Shown: positions 9,230 through 17,893 of the stretch, in pieces
Position numbering within the stretch: position 1 is the stretch's first letter
Layout of the letters: each line of letters opens with the position of its first letter
Source: Burkholderia sp. 4M9327F10
Lineage (GTDB): Bacteria > Pseudomonadota > Gammaproteobacteria > Burkholderiales > Burkholderiaceae
Assembly (NCBI RefSeq): GCF_005503145.1
Contig: NZ_SCNV01000046.1
Span: 1 to 64,000 of the forward strand
Reading direction: 5' to 3'
Length of the DNA: 64,000 bases
The notes under the pieces: generated by a model
Seen by the model: only the letters and a program-made list of their open reading frames with translations
Database searches by the model: none
What the model was told of the DNA's origin: nothing
Position numbers and translations under genes: made by a program

Positions 9230-9670
9230 TCAGGCCTCTTTGCCCTTCACTTTCGCCTTCACTTTCGCTTTCGCTTTCGCTTGCAGCCCCGCAGGCGCGT
9301 TCTTCTTCAATTTGCTCTGGTTGTATTCGATAGCAGCAAGGACGAGTTTTTTCAGGGCGCGCTCGTTAACCGCATCGCCCTCGAAGAAATCGATCGCTCG
9401 TCTTGCGTTGCCTTCCAGGCCCGCGTTAAAGAGCTTGTCGGGATCGGCGAGACCCGCCCCATGGGCAAAGGTCAGCTTCACCTTTCCCTTGTGGGCGTTA
9501 GCAACCGCGATCATTCCATCGCGGGACCACACAGGGCTTCCCATCCACTTCCATTCCTCGATGATCTCCCGGTCGGCGCCGAGGATAATCTTGCGGATAC
9601 TGGCGAACGTCTTGCCGCGCCAGTCGGTGATTCCCGCTATCAGTTGATCGATCTGTTCCGATGCATCCAT
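9230..9670 (-). CDS. DUF1801 (YdhG-like) protein with Lys/Ala-rich tail
   Basis: The 146-residue protein fits the DUF1801/YdhG family (WRGKTFASIRKII, WKWMGSPVWSRDG, KLTFAHGAGL). The ATG at 9670 is preceded by GGGGAG. The last 25 residues form a basic low-complexity tail of repeating Lys-Ala/Val, encoded by a run of CTTTCG-like hexamers on the plus strand (about 9247-9282). The function is unknown; structures in this family resemble small SRPBCC-like folds. Its 5' neighbour is the remnant of an ArsR regulator, a pairing often intact in relatives. Confidence 0.75.
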   Translation of the reverse strand: MDASEQIDQLIAGITDWRGKTFASIRKIILGADREIIEEWKWMGSPVWSRDGMIAVANAHKGKVKLTFAHGAGLADPDKLFNAGLEGNARRAIDFFEGDAVNERALKKLVLAAIEYNQSKLKKNAPAGLQAKAKAKVKAKVKGKEA

Positions 9671-9683
9671 TGGCTCCCCCGCT

Positions 9684-9821
9684 TTGAATCAGGCCGGCCT
9701 GCTTCAGCAGCGCGAGATGCCCGAACACCGCCAGCTGTGAAATGCCGGCTTGGGCTGTCAGCGCCGCGAACGTTTGCCCTCCTTCGCGGCATACGCTCGA
9801 AGATAGCTCGCCGGGATGCAT
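9684..9821 (-). pseudogene. Remnant of an ArsR-family regulator gene
   Basis: The minus-strand frame from 9821 encodes QTFAALTAQAGISQ followed by LAVFGHLALLKQAGLI. This is recognisable as the recognition-helix region of an ArsR winged helix (usual form: GISQPAVSKHL..LKQAGLV). Key positions are altered, the N-terminal helix is reduced to about 15 residues, and the frame then runs on into unrelated sequence inside the DUF1801 gene, with no wing. I read it as a decayed regulator that once preceded the DUF1801 gene. A chance match is possible because the segment is short. Confidence 0.45.
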
Positions 9822-9928
9822 TACAGCTTACATTAATTCGCCAGCCAAAACTTAGAAGTTTACCTTGCAAGTTTATCTGTCTACCTTCATCATGAACGCA
9901 GACTCAAGCCAACCGTATTTGAACCACC

Positions 9929-10357
9929 ATGCCCGTCACGCCCCTCGATCAAGCCGTTATCGATTTCATGCAGTCGCTGGGCCTGCTGATCCGGCGCACC
10001 CGCAGCGAATCCTATGCGGGAGAGTTGTCCATGACCGAAGCGGTCGTCATGTCGCGGCTGGCTAACGACGGCCCCGCCACTATCGCGGCACTGGCGCGAG
10101 CCGAAGGAATGCGGCCGCAATCAATGGGAACGACGATTGCGTCGCTCGAGGAGCTGGACATCGTCAAGCGCACGCCGCACCCTAGCGACGGCCGCCAACT
10201 GCTGATCGAGCTGACGCCAAAGGGTGTTCAGTTGCGCAAGAAGAACCGCGAGGCGAAGCAGATGTGGCTCTCGAAAGCGATCTCGGAGCTCGGCGCAGAG
10301 GAACGCGACACCTTGCTCAAGGCCGGTGAAATCATGAAGCGGCTGGCCGAAAAATGA
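9929..10357 (+). CDS. MarR-family transcriptional regulator
   Basis: The 142-residue winged-helix protein has the MarR core: LSMTEAVVMSRLANDGPATIAALA, the recognition helix RPQSMGTTIASLEELDIV, and the wing RTPHPSDGRQLLIELT with the conserved D-x-R-x motif. Its stop overlaps the start of the DHA2 transporter gene by ATGA. This is the usual MarR-pump arrangement in which the regulator controls its own operon and responds to the exported compound. The ligand is unknown. Confidence 0.9.
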   Translation: MPVTPLDQAVIDFMQSLGLLIRRTRSESYAGELSMTEAVVMSRLANDGPATIAALARAEGMRPQSMGTTIASLEELDIVKRTPHPSDGRQLLIELTPKGVQLRKKNREAKQMWLSKAISELGAEERDTLLKAGEIMKRLAEK

Positions 10358-11757
10358 GCGAGGCCAGTACGAGCGCCAGCGCGCCTCGCGGCATCGGTTC
10401 GTCGGTGTGGAAGGTGGCGGTTGTCGCCGTGATCGGGCCGTTTATGACACAGCTCGATTCGACCGTGGTCAACGTTTCGCTATCCACCATCAGCCACACG
10501 CTTGACGCCTCGATTGCCACTGCGCAGTGGGTCGTCAGCGGCTATCTGCTGGCCATGGCGCTGATGCTGCCGCTCAACGGCTGGTTCGTGGATCGCATCG
10601 GCGCGAAGCGGCTCTACCTTATCTGCTTCTCGACCTTTACGCTCGCCTCGATTCTATGCGGCGCGTCCCGAACCATGGGCGAGCTGATCGCTGCCCGCGT
10701 ATTCCAGGGTCTCGTAGGCGGCGTGCTGGCGCCCATGACGCAGATGATGATTGCGCGCGTGGCCGGAAAAAACATGGCGCGCGTGATGGGCTACACCGCC
10801 CTGCCCATTCTGCTTGCGCCCATTCTGGGCCCCGTACTGGCCGGAACGATCCTCGCGCGGGCTGCATGGTCGTGGCTGTTTTATCTCAACGTCCCGATCG
10901 GCATTCTCGGTGTCGTACTGGCTGTGCTGCTGCTTCCGCGCGACACCATGTCTTTACAGAAACGCCCGTTCGACTTCCCCGGTTTCGTGTTGATATCGCC
11001 GGGCCTCGTTGCTTTCATCTATGGGCTGCAAAACGCGTCGCATACCGAGGGGCAATGGGTTCTGCTAGCCGGCGTCGTGTTTCTTGCGGGATTCCTCGCA
11101 CACGCAGTGCGCAAAGGCAGTTCGGCACTGATCGATGTAACGATTTTTACGCAACGGACTTTCTCGGTCGCAGCGACCACGCAATTCTTCGCCAACGGCC
11201 TGTTGTTTGGCCGGCAACTTGTCGTGCCGCTGTACCTGATAGGAGGGTGTGGGTTGAGCGCCGCGCACGCGGGTTGGCTCATCGCGTCGACGGGTATTGG
11301 CATGATGTGCCTGTTTCCGTTGCTGGGATTTCTGACCGACAGATATGGTTGCCGCGCGGTCTCGGCAGGAGGCGCGCTGCTCGCTTTCCTCAGCACGCTC
11401 CCGTTCCTATGGATGATAGGACATCAATTCTCAGCGACATGGGCTGTGATAAGTCTGTTCCTGGCCGGAGCGGGCCAGGGAACGATCACCATACCGTCGA
11501 TTTCGGCAGCGTATTCGTCAATACCCAAAGCGCGGCTTGCCGTGGCGAACACCGCGTTGAACATTGCACAACGGGTCGGCGGTCCGATTTCGACTACCCT
11601 GCTCGCGGCAGTCATCTCGCTGACCGTCCGCGATCATACGGGCGCTCAGCCGCAGGAATTTCTGATGACCTTTGTTGCGCTGTCCTGTCTGCATCTGCTG
11701 GCGTTCGCAGCGGCAACAATGCTGCCGGTGCGGATACATCGCTCATCCGAAGCATGA
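10354..11757 (+). CDS. DHA2-family (EmrB/QacA-like) drug efflux transporter
   Basis: This 467-residue MFS protein has about 14 membrane segments. The DHA2 signature is LDSTVVNVSL near the N-terminus, with motif A in WFVDRIGAKRLY and motif C-like glycines/prolines in the fifth segment (LPILLAPILGPVLAG). Such pumps export hydrophobic drugs or toxic metabolites using the proton gradient. It is coupled by a 4-base overlap to the MarR gene. No membrane-fusion partner or outer-membrane channel lies nearby, so it probably acts alone. Confidence 0.88.
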   Translation: MSEASTSASAPRGIGSSVWKVAVVAVIGPFMTQLDSTVVNVSLSTISHTLDASIATAQWVVSGYLLAMALMLPLNGWFVDRIGAKRLYLICFSTFTLASILCGASRTMGELIAARVFQGLVGGVLAPMTQMMIARVAGKNMARVMGYTALPILLAPILGPVLAGTILARAAWSWLFYLNVPIGILGVVLAVLLLPRDTMSLQKRPFDFPGFVLISPGLVAFIYGLQNASHTEGQWVLLAGVVFLAGFLAHAVRKGSSALIDVTIFTQRTFSVAATTQFFANGLLFGRQLVVPLYLIGGCGLSAAHAGWLIASTGIGMMCLFPLLGFLTDRYGCRAVSAGGALLAFLSTLPFLWMIGHQFSATWAVISLFLAGAGQGTITIPSISAAYSSIPKARLAVANTALNIAQRVGGPISTTLLAAVISLTVRDHTGAQPQEFLMTFVALSCLHLLAFAAATMLPVRIHRSSEA

Positions 11758-11839
11758 GGTACCCCGGCTAGTGCAACGGGCGGGGATAGCCGGACGCTGC
11801 CTGCCCCGACCACCTGACTCTCCAGGCGGGCGCCGCATC

Positions 11840-12622
11840 TCACAGCGTCAGGGCGACCAGCTCCGGCTCATCCGGTTCGAACCAGTCGGGATTTCGCTCG
11901 GCGACCGGCCCGAGAGACACCAGAATCTCGCGAAGGTGGGCACGCATCGCCTCTTCGGCGGCTTCGGGATCGTGCGCTTTCAACGCGTTGACGATGTGCA
12001 CGTGCTGCCTGATGAGCAGATCCAGCGGTGATACTTCATGCAGGCTCAGGTAGCGCACCCGGTCCATCTGCGCCTTGATGTCCTGAATGGTGTCCCACGC
12101 TGCCACACAGTCGATCGACTGCGCGATCAGGAAATGGAACTGCTCATCGCAGGCGAGAAACGCGGCGGTGTTGTTGGCCTTCGAAGCGGCCTTCTGTTCA
12201 CGCAGATTAGCGGCGAGCCCCGCTAGCTGTTCATCTGTGATCGCCACTGCAGCCTTACGCACCACAGCCGCTTCGATCGCCTCGCGAATGAAGCGGCCTT
12301 CACGCACCTTGCGCGGCGAAATCCGCTTAACGAAAGTGCCCCGTTGCGGCAGCACCTGAAGCACACCGGCCTCGACCAGCTTGATGAATGCCTCGCGCAC
12401 CGGTTGCCGGGACACCTGAAACATTTCCGACACTTCCTTTTCCGATAGTGGCGTGCCGGGTGCGAGCAAGCCGGTAAAAATCGCCTCGCGCAGCGAGCGG
12501 AAAATCTGCTTCCCGATTGGCTCGTGCGATTCCAGAGACAGGCCCGCTACCGCGTCGGGAAGCGATGTTTTGGGCGCCCCACTGTCGCGCCCACGGCGCG
12601 CGGACAAGCTGGCATTTTTCAT
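11840..12622 (-). CDS. GntR-family (FCD/FadR subfamily) regulator of the sugar-acid module
   Basis: The 260-residue protein has an N-terminal GntR winged helix (about residues 40-105: EKEVSEMFQVSRQPVREAFIKL then LPQRGTFVKRI). The C-terminal all-helical FCD ligand domain has the expected metal-binding Asp/His positions (for example ACDEQFHFLIA and RQHVHIVNAL). It is the last gene after the dehydratase, dehydrogenase and transporter genes. FCD regulators such as UxuR and ExuR respond to sugar acids such as fructuronate. A 17-bp motif lies just ahead of it and again in the divergent promoter at 16333. Confidence 0.85.
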   Translation of the reverse strand: MKNASLSARRGRDSGAPKTSLPDAVAGLSLESHEPIGKQIFRSLREAIFTGLLAPGTPLSEKEVSEMFQVSRQPVREAFIKLVEAGVLQVLPQRGTFVKRISPRKVREGRFIREAIEAAVVRKAAVAITDEQLAGLAANLREQKAASKANNTAAFLACDEQFHFLIAQSIDCVAAWDTIQDIKAQMDRVRYLSLHEVSPLDLLIRQHVHIVNALKAHDPEAAEEAMRAHLREILVSLGPVAERNPDWFEPDEPELVALTL

Positions 12623-12654
12623 ACGTAAATGTGACAGTAAGCGGATGTCACAAC

Positions 12655-12671
12655 GCTACCATACTAGTTTA
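12655..12671. promoter_or_regulatory. Candidate GntR operator, copy 1
   Basis: The 17-mer GCTACCATACTAGTTTA overlaps the last codons of the MFS gene, about 33 bases before the GntR start. It matches copy 2 (16333-16349) at 15 of 17 positions. The core is an inverted repeat of the form ATAC-N2-GTAT with one mismatch in this copy. Binding by the adjacent GntR protein, giving autoregulation, is inferred. Confidence 0.5.
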
Positions 12672-13954
12672 CGTTCCGCTGCGTCTTTTTGTGCTCTCGG
12701 CTCGCGAACCCAGATCAGCGCGCACATTGCCCCCAGCACGGCAATCGCCCCCGCCAGAATGAACGCGCTGCCGTAAGCGCCGTGCGTGGCCTGCACGATG
12801 AAGCCTGTCACCGCCGGCCCGATCACGCCCGCAAGATTGGCGAGCAGGTGCACGAAGCCGCCCACACCGCCCACGTTCTCGCGCCGCACGGTGTCCTGGA
12901 TCACGGCCCAATAGACGGAACCCGTGGCGTACAGGAAGAAGATCGACACCGACATCAGCGCGACCGCCCCTTCCATGCTCTGCACACGTCCGGCGAATGC
13001 CACGCAGACCGCCGCAATACCCAGGCACAACGAAAGCACGATTCTTCGCGACAGCAGCGGCTTGCCGGTCGCGCGCAGGATCAGATCGGTGATGAAACCA
13101 CCCGCCGCGAGTCCGATGCTGCCGAGCACCCACGGAATCACCGTGGCAATGCTCATGTCGTGCAACGACATATGATGAGCTTCGGTCAGGTAAGTCGGAA
13201 ACCACGACAGGAAGAAAAACAGCACGTAGTTGTATGCGAAGAACGCGCACGCCGTAGCGAGGATAATCGGCTGCCTGAGATAGAAACCCAGACTCGCCTG
13301 CTTTCCCGCGGGCGTATGCTCCATTGACGCAGCCTGCTGCTGGCCCGCGACGATCAGTTCGAGTTCAGCCGCCTTCACGCGGCGATTCTGCTGCGGGTGT
13401 TCGGTTGTGGTGAGCGTCCATAGCACGAGCCACGCGAGTCCGAGCAGCATGATCGCGACAAACGCCCAGCGCCAGCCGAAGCGGATCGCCATATAGCCGA
13501 CAACCGGCCCTGCGACTGCCCCGCCAAGCGGCGTGCCCGAACTGATGACACCGATCGCACTCGCTACCTCGCGGCGCGGAAACCAGTTGTTGACCATCTT
13601 GCTGTTGGATGAACTGAACGGGCCTTCGCCCATTCCGAACAGCACGCGCAGCACGATCAGCGACACAAGGCCGCTCGCGAGCGCGGTCGCGCCGCAGAAG
13701 ATCGACCAGATGCCCATCGCCGCGCCGAACACGCGTTTCGCGCCGAACCTGTCCGAAGCCACGCCGCCGACGAAGTTGAACAGCGCATAGCCGAGAAAGA
13801 AGCTGCTGAACACGATGCCCAGTTGTGCATGCGAGAAGTTCAGGTCTTTCTGGATCAGTGGTGCGGCGATCGAAAGCGCCGCACGGTCCAGATAATTGAC
13901 GACGCCTGCCAGAAACAGCAGGCCGACGACGAACCATCGCTGGCTCTTGATCAT
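12656..13954 (-). CDS. MFS transporter, anion:cation symporter (ExuT/GudP-like) family
   Basis: The 432-residue, 12-segment MFS protein carries the ACS family start NYLDRAALSIAAPLI and motif A in GGVASDRFGAKRVFG. This family imports hexuronates, glucarate, galactonate and similar acids with protons. An AAGGAG-type site (CCGGAGACATGTC) precedes the ATG at 13954. It lies between the idonate-type dehydrogenase and the GntR gene in one minus-strand operon. This supports uptake of an aldonic or uronic acid fed to the dehydratase. Confidence 0.85.
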   Translation of the reverse strand: MIKSQRWFVVGLLFLAGVVNYLDRAALSIAAPLIQKDLNFSHAQLGIVFSSFFLGYALFNFVGGVASDRFGAKRVFGAAMGIWSIFCGATALASGLVSLIVLRVLFGMGEGPFSSSNSKMVNNWFPRREVASAIGVISSGTPLGGAVAGPVVGYMAIRFGWRWAFVAIMLLGLAWLVLWTLTTTEHPQQNRRVKAAELELIVAGQQQAASMEHTPAGKQASLGFYLRQPIILATACAFFAYNYVLFFFLSWFPTYLTEAHHMSLHDMSIATVIPWVLGSIGLAAGGFITDLILRATGKPLLSRRIVLSLCLGIAAVCVAFAGRVQSMEGAVALMSVSIFFLYATGSVYWAVIQDTVRRENVGGVGGFVHLLANLAGVIGPAVTGFIVQATHGAYGSAFILAGAIAVLGAMCALIWVREPRAQKDAAERKLVW

Positions 13955-14005
13955 GACATGTCTCCGGTGCCGCCTCTTGTTTTGTTGGGCGGTTCGAGTT
14001 TCGAG

Positions 14006-15055
14006 TTAGTCGAACTGCAAGTGCACCTTCATTGACTGGTTGCGGTCGTGCGCCACATCGAACGCGTGGTTTGCTTCGGCCAGCGGGAATGCGTGGGTCA
14101 TCAGCGGGCGAAGATCGATCTTGTGCGCACCGAGTTCTTCGGCCGCCACCGCGTATTCATGGGTAAAGCGGAATGAGCCCTGATAGCGCAGCTCCTTCGA
14201 CATCACAAGATTCGCGGCCACGGGCGACTGCCCCGCCGGCAGATTGCCGACCTGGATCACCGTGCCGCCTGCGCGCGCCGCCCGCAACGCGGTATCGAGT
14301 CCGGCGGGACTGCCCGATGCTTCCAGCACGACATCGAACGTCCCGCGCTGCTGCGACCATTGGTCGATACGCGCCTGATCGTCGGCGAGCACGGTTTCGT
14401 CGGCGCCGAGCGTCGCCGCCATCTGCAGCGCCTTGCCGGCGAGATCGACCGCGACGATGCGGTGCGCACCCGCACGCCTCGCCACCGCCAGCAGAATGCA
14501 GCCGATTGGCCCACAACCGACCAGCAGCACTTTCGCGCCGACCAGCGAGCCGGCCAGGCGTAGCGCATGCAACGCGACGGCGAGCGGCTCGGCCATCGAC
14601 GCCTGCGCGAAGTCGAGGTTGTCGGGCACCGGCACGCACTGACGCGCATCCACCGCGATGAACTGCCGGAACATGCCCTGCATGTGCGGAAACGTCGAGG
14701 CACTGCCCATGAAGCGCATATTCAGGCAATGATTCGGCATACCCTGCACGCAATAGCGGCAGGTGCCGCAGTTGAGCCCAGGATTGACCGCGACACGCTG
14801 CCCGACGCTCAGGCCGCTCAGGCCGCTCACGCCCTCACCCAGCGCGGCAATTTCACCCGCGACCTCATGCCCAAGCACGAACGGTTCGCGCACAGCGAAG
14901 TCGCCGCTCTTGCCCTTGAAGTAGTACGACAGATCGGAGCCGCAGATGCCGCCCGCTCGCACGCGAATCTGCACCTGGCCTGGCTGCGGTTGAGGGGCAT
15001 CGAGTTCATCGATGACGAGTTTTCTGGGTTCGTGCAGAACGGCTGCCAGCATCAT
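14006..15055 (-). CDS. Zinc-dependent L-idonate 5-dehydrogenase-like alcohol dehydrogenase
   Basis: This 349-residue medium-chain dehydrogenase has catalytic zinc ligands in GGICGSDL and LGHEVAGE. It keeps all four structural zinc cysteines (NCGTCRYCVQGMPNHC) and a Rossmann motif VGCGPIGCILL. It most resembles L-idonate 5-dehydrogenases, which interconvert L-idonate and 5-ketogluconate with NAD(P). AAGGAG lies upstream of the start. The gene follows the mannonate dehydratase by 33 bases. Other sugar acids epimeric at C5 are possible substrates, so no symbol is assigned. Confidence 0.8.
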   Translation of the reverse strand: MMLAAVLHEPRKLVIDELDAPQPQPGQVQIRVRAGGICGSDLSYYFKGKSGDFAVREPFVLGHEVAGEIAALGEGVSGLSGLSVGQRVAVNPGLNCGTCRYCVQGMPNHCLNMRFMGSASTFPHMQGMFRQFIAVDARQCVPVPDNLDFAQASMAEPLAVALHALRLAGSLVGAKVLLVGCGPIGCILLAVARRAGAHRIVAVDLAGKALQMAATLGADETVLADDQARIDQWSQQRGTFDVVLEASGSPAGLDTALRAARAGGTVIQVGNLPAGQSPVAANLVMSKELRYQGSFRFTHEYAVAAEELGAHKIDLRPLMTHAFPLAEANHAFDVAHDRNQSMKVHLQFD

Positions 15056-15088
15056 GCTGCTCCTTTGCGTCTTTATTTTCGTCTCAGG

Positions 15089-16297
15089 TCACCAGTTCCA
15101 CAGCGTGCCGTCTTCGAGACGCGCGACCGGCAAATAGGCGGGATCGTAGGGGTACTTCGCGGCCAGTGTCTCGTCGATATCGACGCCGTGCCCCGGCGCT
15201 TCGCCCGGATGCATCATGCCGCGCTCGAATGTCCACGCATGCGGGAACACATCGAGCGCCTCCTGCGGAAAACCCATGTATTCCTGCACGCCGAAATTCG
15301 GCACCCACAGATCGAAATGCAACGCTGCGCCCATGCACACCGGCGACAGATCCGACGGCCCATGACAGCCGGTACGCACCTGATAAAGCGAAGCGAAGTC
15401 GGCGATGCGCTTCAAGTGCGTGATACCGCCGGCGTGGGTGAGCGTCGCGCGAATGTAATCGATCAACTGCTCTTCGATCAGTTGCTTGCAGTCCCAGATG
15501 CTGTTGAACACCTCCCCCACCGCGATAGGCGTCACCGTGTGTTCGCGGATCAGGCGGAAGCCGGCCTGATTTTCGGCGGGTGTCGGGTCTTCCATCCAGA
15601 AGAGCCGGTATGGCTCGACCGATTTCCCAAGCCGCGCCGCCTCGATGGGTGTGAGGCGGTGATGAACGTCATGCAGCAGATGCGATTCGAAGCCGAACTT
15701 CTCGCGCACGGCTTCGAAGAGCTTGGGCACGAAGTCGAGGTATTTTTCGCTCGACCAGCTTTGCTCTTCCACGCCGCCCTTGGTCGCCGGTTCGTACATG
15801 CCGCTGCCCTTCGCCACACCGTACACGGAGCGCATGTTCGGCACGCCACACTGGATGCGGATTGCCTTGTAGCCCGCTTCGATATGCTCGCCGTAGCGGT
15901 CCAGCGCTTCGGGAATGTCGCGGCCCGTTGCGTGTCCGTAGACCATCACGCCTTCCCGGGACGCGCCGCCCAGCAACCGGTACAGCGGCAGGTTCGCCAC
16001 CTTGCCGAGAATGTCCCAGAGCGCCATGTCGACGGCGGCGATCGCCGTCATCGTGACCGGGCCACGGCGCCAGTAAGCGCCCTTATACAGAAACTGCCAG
16101 ATATCTTCTATACGGCCTGGATCGCGCCCCACCAGCAACGGGCAGACGTGGTCTTTCAGATACGAGGCCACGGCCAGCTCACGGCCGTTTAGCGTAGCAT
16201 CGCCAATGCCATGGACTCCCTCATCCGTCACCACTTTCAGCGTAACGAAATTGCGCCCCGGACACGTCACAATCACGTCGGCGCGAACGATTTTCAT
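15089..16297 (-). CDS. manD: D-mannonate dehydratase (enolase superfamily, ManD-type)
   Basis: This 402-residue member of the mandelate racemase branch has the ManD features: metal ligands Asp in LLHDVHHRL, Glu in FWMEDP and Glu in AVGEVF, the conserved HDVHH histidines, and GCHGPSDLSP. ManD dehydrates D-mannonate to 2-keto-3-deoxy-D-gluconate. I start it at ATG 16297 because CAAGGAAATC precedes it; the in-frame ATG seven codons earlier lacks such a site. Some ManD-fold proteins have low or no mannonate activity, but the adjacent oxidoreductase supports a mannonate role. Confidence 0.85.
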   Translation of the reverse strand: MKIVRADVIVTCPGRNFVTLKVVTDEGVHGIGDATLNGRELAVASYLKDHVCPLLVGRDPGRIEDIWQFLYKGAYWRRGPVTMTAIAAVDMALWDILGKVANLPLYRLLGGASREGVMVYGHATGRDIPEALDRYGEHIEAGYKAIRIQCGVPNMRSVYGVAKGSGMYEPATKGGVEEQSWSSEKYLDFVPKLFEAVREKFGFESHLLHDVHHRLTPIEAARLGKSVEPYRLFWMEDPTPAENQAGFRLIREHTVTPIAVGEVFNSIWDCKQLIEEQLIDYIRATLTHAGGITHLKRIADFASLYQVRTGCHGPSDLSPVCMGAALHFDLWVPNFGVQEYMGFPQEALDVFPHAWTFERGMMHPGEAPGHGVDIDETLAAKYPYDPAYLPVARLEDGTLWNW

Positions 16298-16332
16298 GGG
16301 GATTTCCTTGAGTGGCATGCGTTGAAACCGAT

Positions 16333-16349
16333 GCTACCATACAAGTATA
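16333..16349. promoter_or_regulatory. Candidate GntR operator, copy 2, in the divergent manD/oxidoreductase promoter
   Basis: The 17-mer GCTACCATACAAGTATA contains the perfect inverted repeat ATAC-AA-GTAT (16339-16348). It lies between the manD start (16297) and the oxidoreductase start (16391), where it could repress both directions. It shares 15 of 17 bases with the sequence at 12655 in front of the GntR gene. Confidence 0.6.
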
Positions 16350-16390
16350 TTAAAACGTCAACCGCGGGTTTTCCCGCTTCGGATCTCAGG

Positions 16391-17863
16391 ATGAACGCCA
16401 GATCGACCCTTTGCCGCCGCGCCCTGACCTCATTGACCGGTCACCTGCTTGCGCCCACCTGGCGCGATCCTGACATGGGTATCGTGCATCTCGGGATCGG
16501 TAATTTTCATCGCGCCCATGAGGCCGTTTATACGGAAGAGGCGATGCTGGCGGCGGGCGGCGACTGGGGCATCTGCGGTGTGACGCTGCAGGGCGACGTC
16601 AGCAAGCGCGACGCGTTGATGGCGCAGGACGGGCTTTACAGCGTAGTCGAGCGTGGCCCCGAGGGCGTGCGTGTGACGGTGATTCGCGCGCTGAAGGAAG
16701 TGCTGGCCATGCCGCACGACCGCACACGCCTTTTCGAACTGCTTGCGGATCCGAAGGTACGCATCGTCTCTCTGACCGTGACCGAAAAGGGCTACTGCCG
16801 GGACGCGCGCACCGGCGAGGTTGATCTGGGCCTCGAAGGCATCCAGCACGATCTGGCACATCCCGATGCGCCGTCGAGCGTTCCCGGCATCCTGTGCGCC
16901 GCGCTGAGGCAGCGTCGCGACGCCGGAACGGCGCCGTTCACCGTGCTCTCCTGCGATAACCTCTCGCACAACGGCGCAGCGCTGAAGAAGGTCGTTATTT
17001 CGTTCGCGCATGCAGTCGACGCCGGACTCGCCGGGTGGATCGGCACTCATGTGGCGTTTCCGTCCACGATGGTGGATCGCATCGTGCCTTCCACCACTGA
17101 CGCCGATCGCGATGCCGCCCGTCACGCCCTAGGACTGGACGATGTCACGCCCGTCCCCTGCGAGCCATTCCGCCAATGGGTTATCGAAGACCGTTTTCCG
17201 GGCGGACGTCCCGCGTGGGAGCGCGCAGGCGCGCAGCTCGTCGACGATGTCATGCCGTTCGAGCTCGCCAAGCTGCGCATGCTTAACGGCACGCATTCGA
17301 CGCTCGCCTATCTTTCGATGCTAGCGGGCTTTTCCACCATTGATGAGGCCATCGCGCACCCGCCGCTGCGCGCCTTGATACACGTCATGATGACGCACGA
17401 GATTGCACCCACGCTTCACGTGCCGCCTTCGTTCGACGTGCTCGCTTATCGCGACGGGCTGCTCGCGCGCTACGCCAACGCCGCGCTCAAGCATCGCACG
17501 GCGCAGATCGCCATGGATGGCAGCCAGAAGATCCCACCGCGTCTGCTTGCGACGATTGAAGCCCGCCTCGACGCCGGCGAATCGATTGGACGACTCGCAT
17601 TTGCAGTTGCCGCATGGCTCGTCTTCCTGCGCGGCCATGCCGACGACGGCGCCCGCTATGAAATCAGCGATCCGCTCGCAGCGCGTCTCACGGCCAATTA
17701 TCCGAGGGAGCCGGAACGACTGGTCGAGACGATGCTCGCCATCGAGGAGGTGTTTCCGCCCACGCTTGCACGTCGCGAGACTTTCCGGCGAGCGTTGCTG
17801 GACGCCGTTACGCTGCTGCAATCCGGCGCGCGGCGAGCCATCGAAATCGTGCAGCAAGGCTGA
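16391..17863 (+). CDS. Mannitol dehydrogenase family oxidoreductase, probable D-mannonate oxidoreductase (fructuronate reductase)
   Basis: The 490-residue protein has the polyol-specific long-chain dehydrogenase layout: Rossmann start VHLGIGNFHRAHEAVY and the catalytic segment KLRMLNGTHSTLAYL holding the Lys-Asn-His triad. This family contains mannitol 2-dehydrogenase and UxuB-type fructuronate reductase. The divergent mannonate dehydratase favours the fructuronate/mannonate reaction. I chose ATG 16391 because homology begins there. Together with ManD it converts fructuronate to 2-keto-3-deoxygluconate. No uronate isomerase or KDG kinase gene is in the window. Confidence 0.82.
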   Translation: MNARSTLCRRALTSLTGHLLAPTWRDPDMGIVHLGIGNFHRAHEAVYTEEAMLAAGGDWGICGVTLQGDVSKRDALMAQDGLYSVVERGPEGVRVTVIRALKEVLAMPHDRTRLFELLADPKVRIVSLTVTEKGYCRDARTGEVDLGLEGIQHDLAHPDAPSSVPGILCAALRQRRDAGTAPFTVLSCDNLSHNGAALKKVVISFAHAVDAGLAGWIGTHVAFPSTMVDRIVPSTTDADRDAARHALGLDDVTPVPCEPFRQWVIEDRFPGGRPAWERAGAQLVDDVMPFELAKLRMLNGTHSTLAYLSMLAGFSTIDEAIAHPPLRALIHVMMTHEIAPTLHVPPSFDVLAYRDGLLARYANAALKHRTAQIAMDGSQKIPPRLLATIEARLDAGESIGRLAFAVAAWLVFLRGHADDGARYEISDPLAARLTANYPREPERLVETMLAIEEVFPPTLARRETFRRALLDAVTLLQSGARRAIEIVQQG

Positions 17864-17893
17864 CGCGCGGTTTCCGGCGGGCTGACGAAGCAG

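Noticed and set aside
14567..16192. A 541-codon plus-strand frame across the dehydrogenase and manD genes
   Set aside because: It spans two genes with clear catalytic motifs on the opposite strand and has no protein family features.
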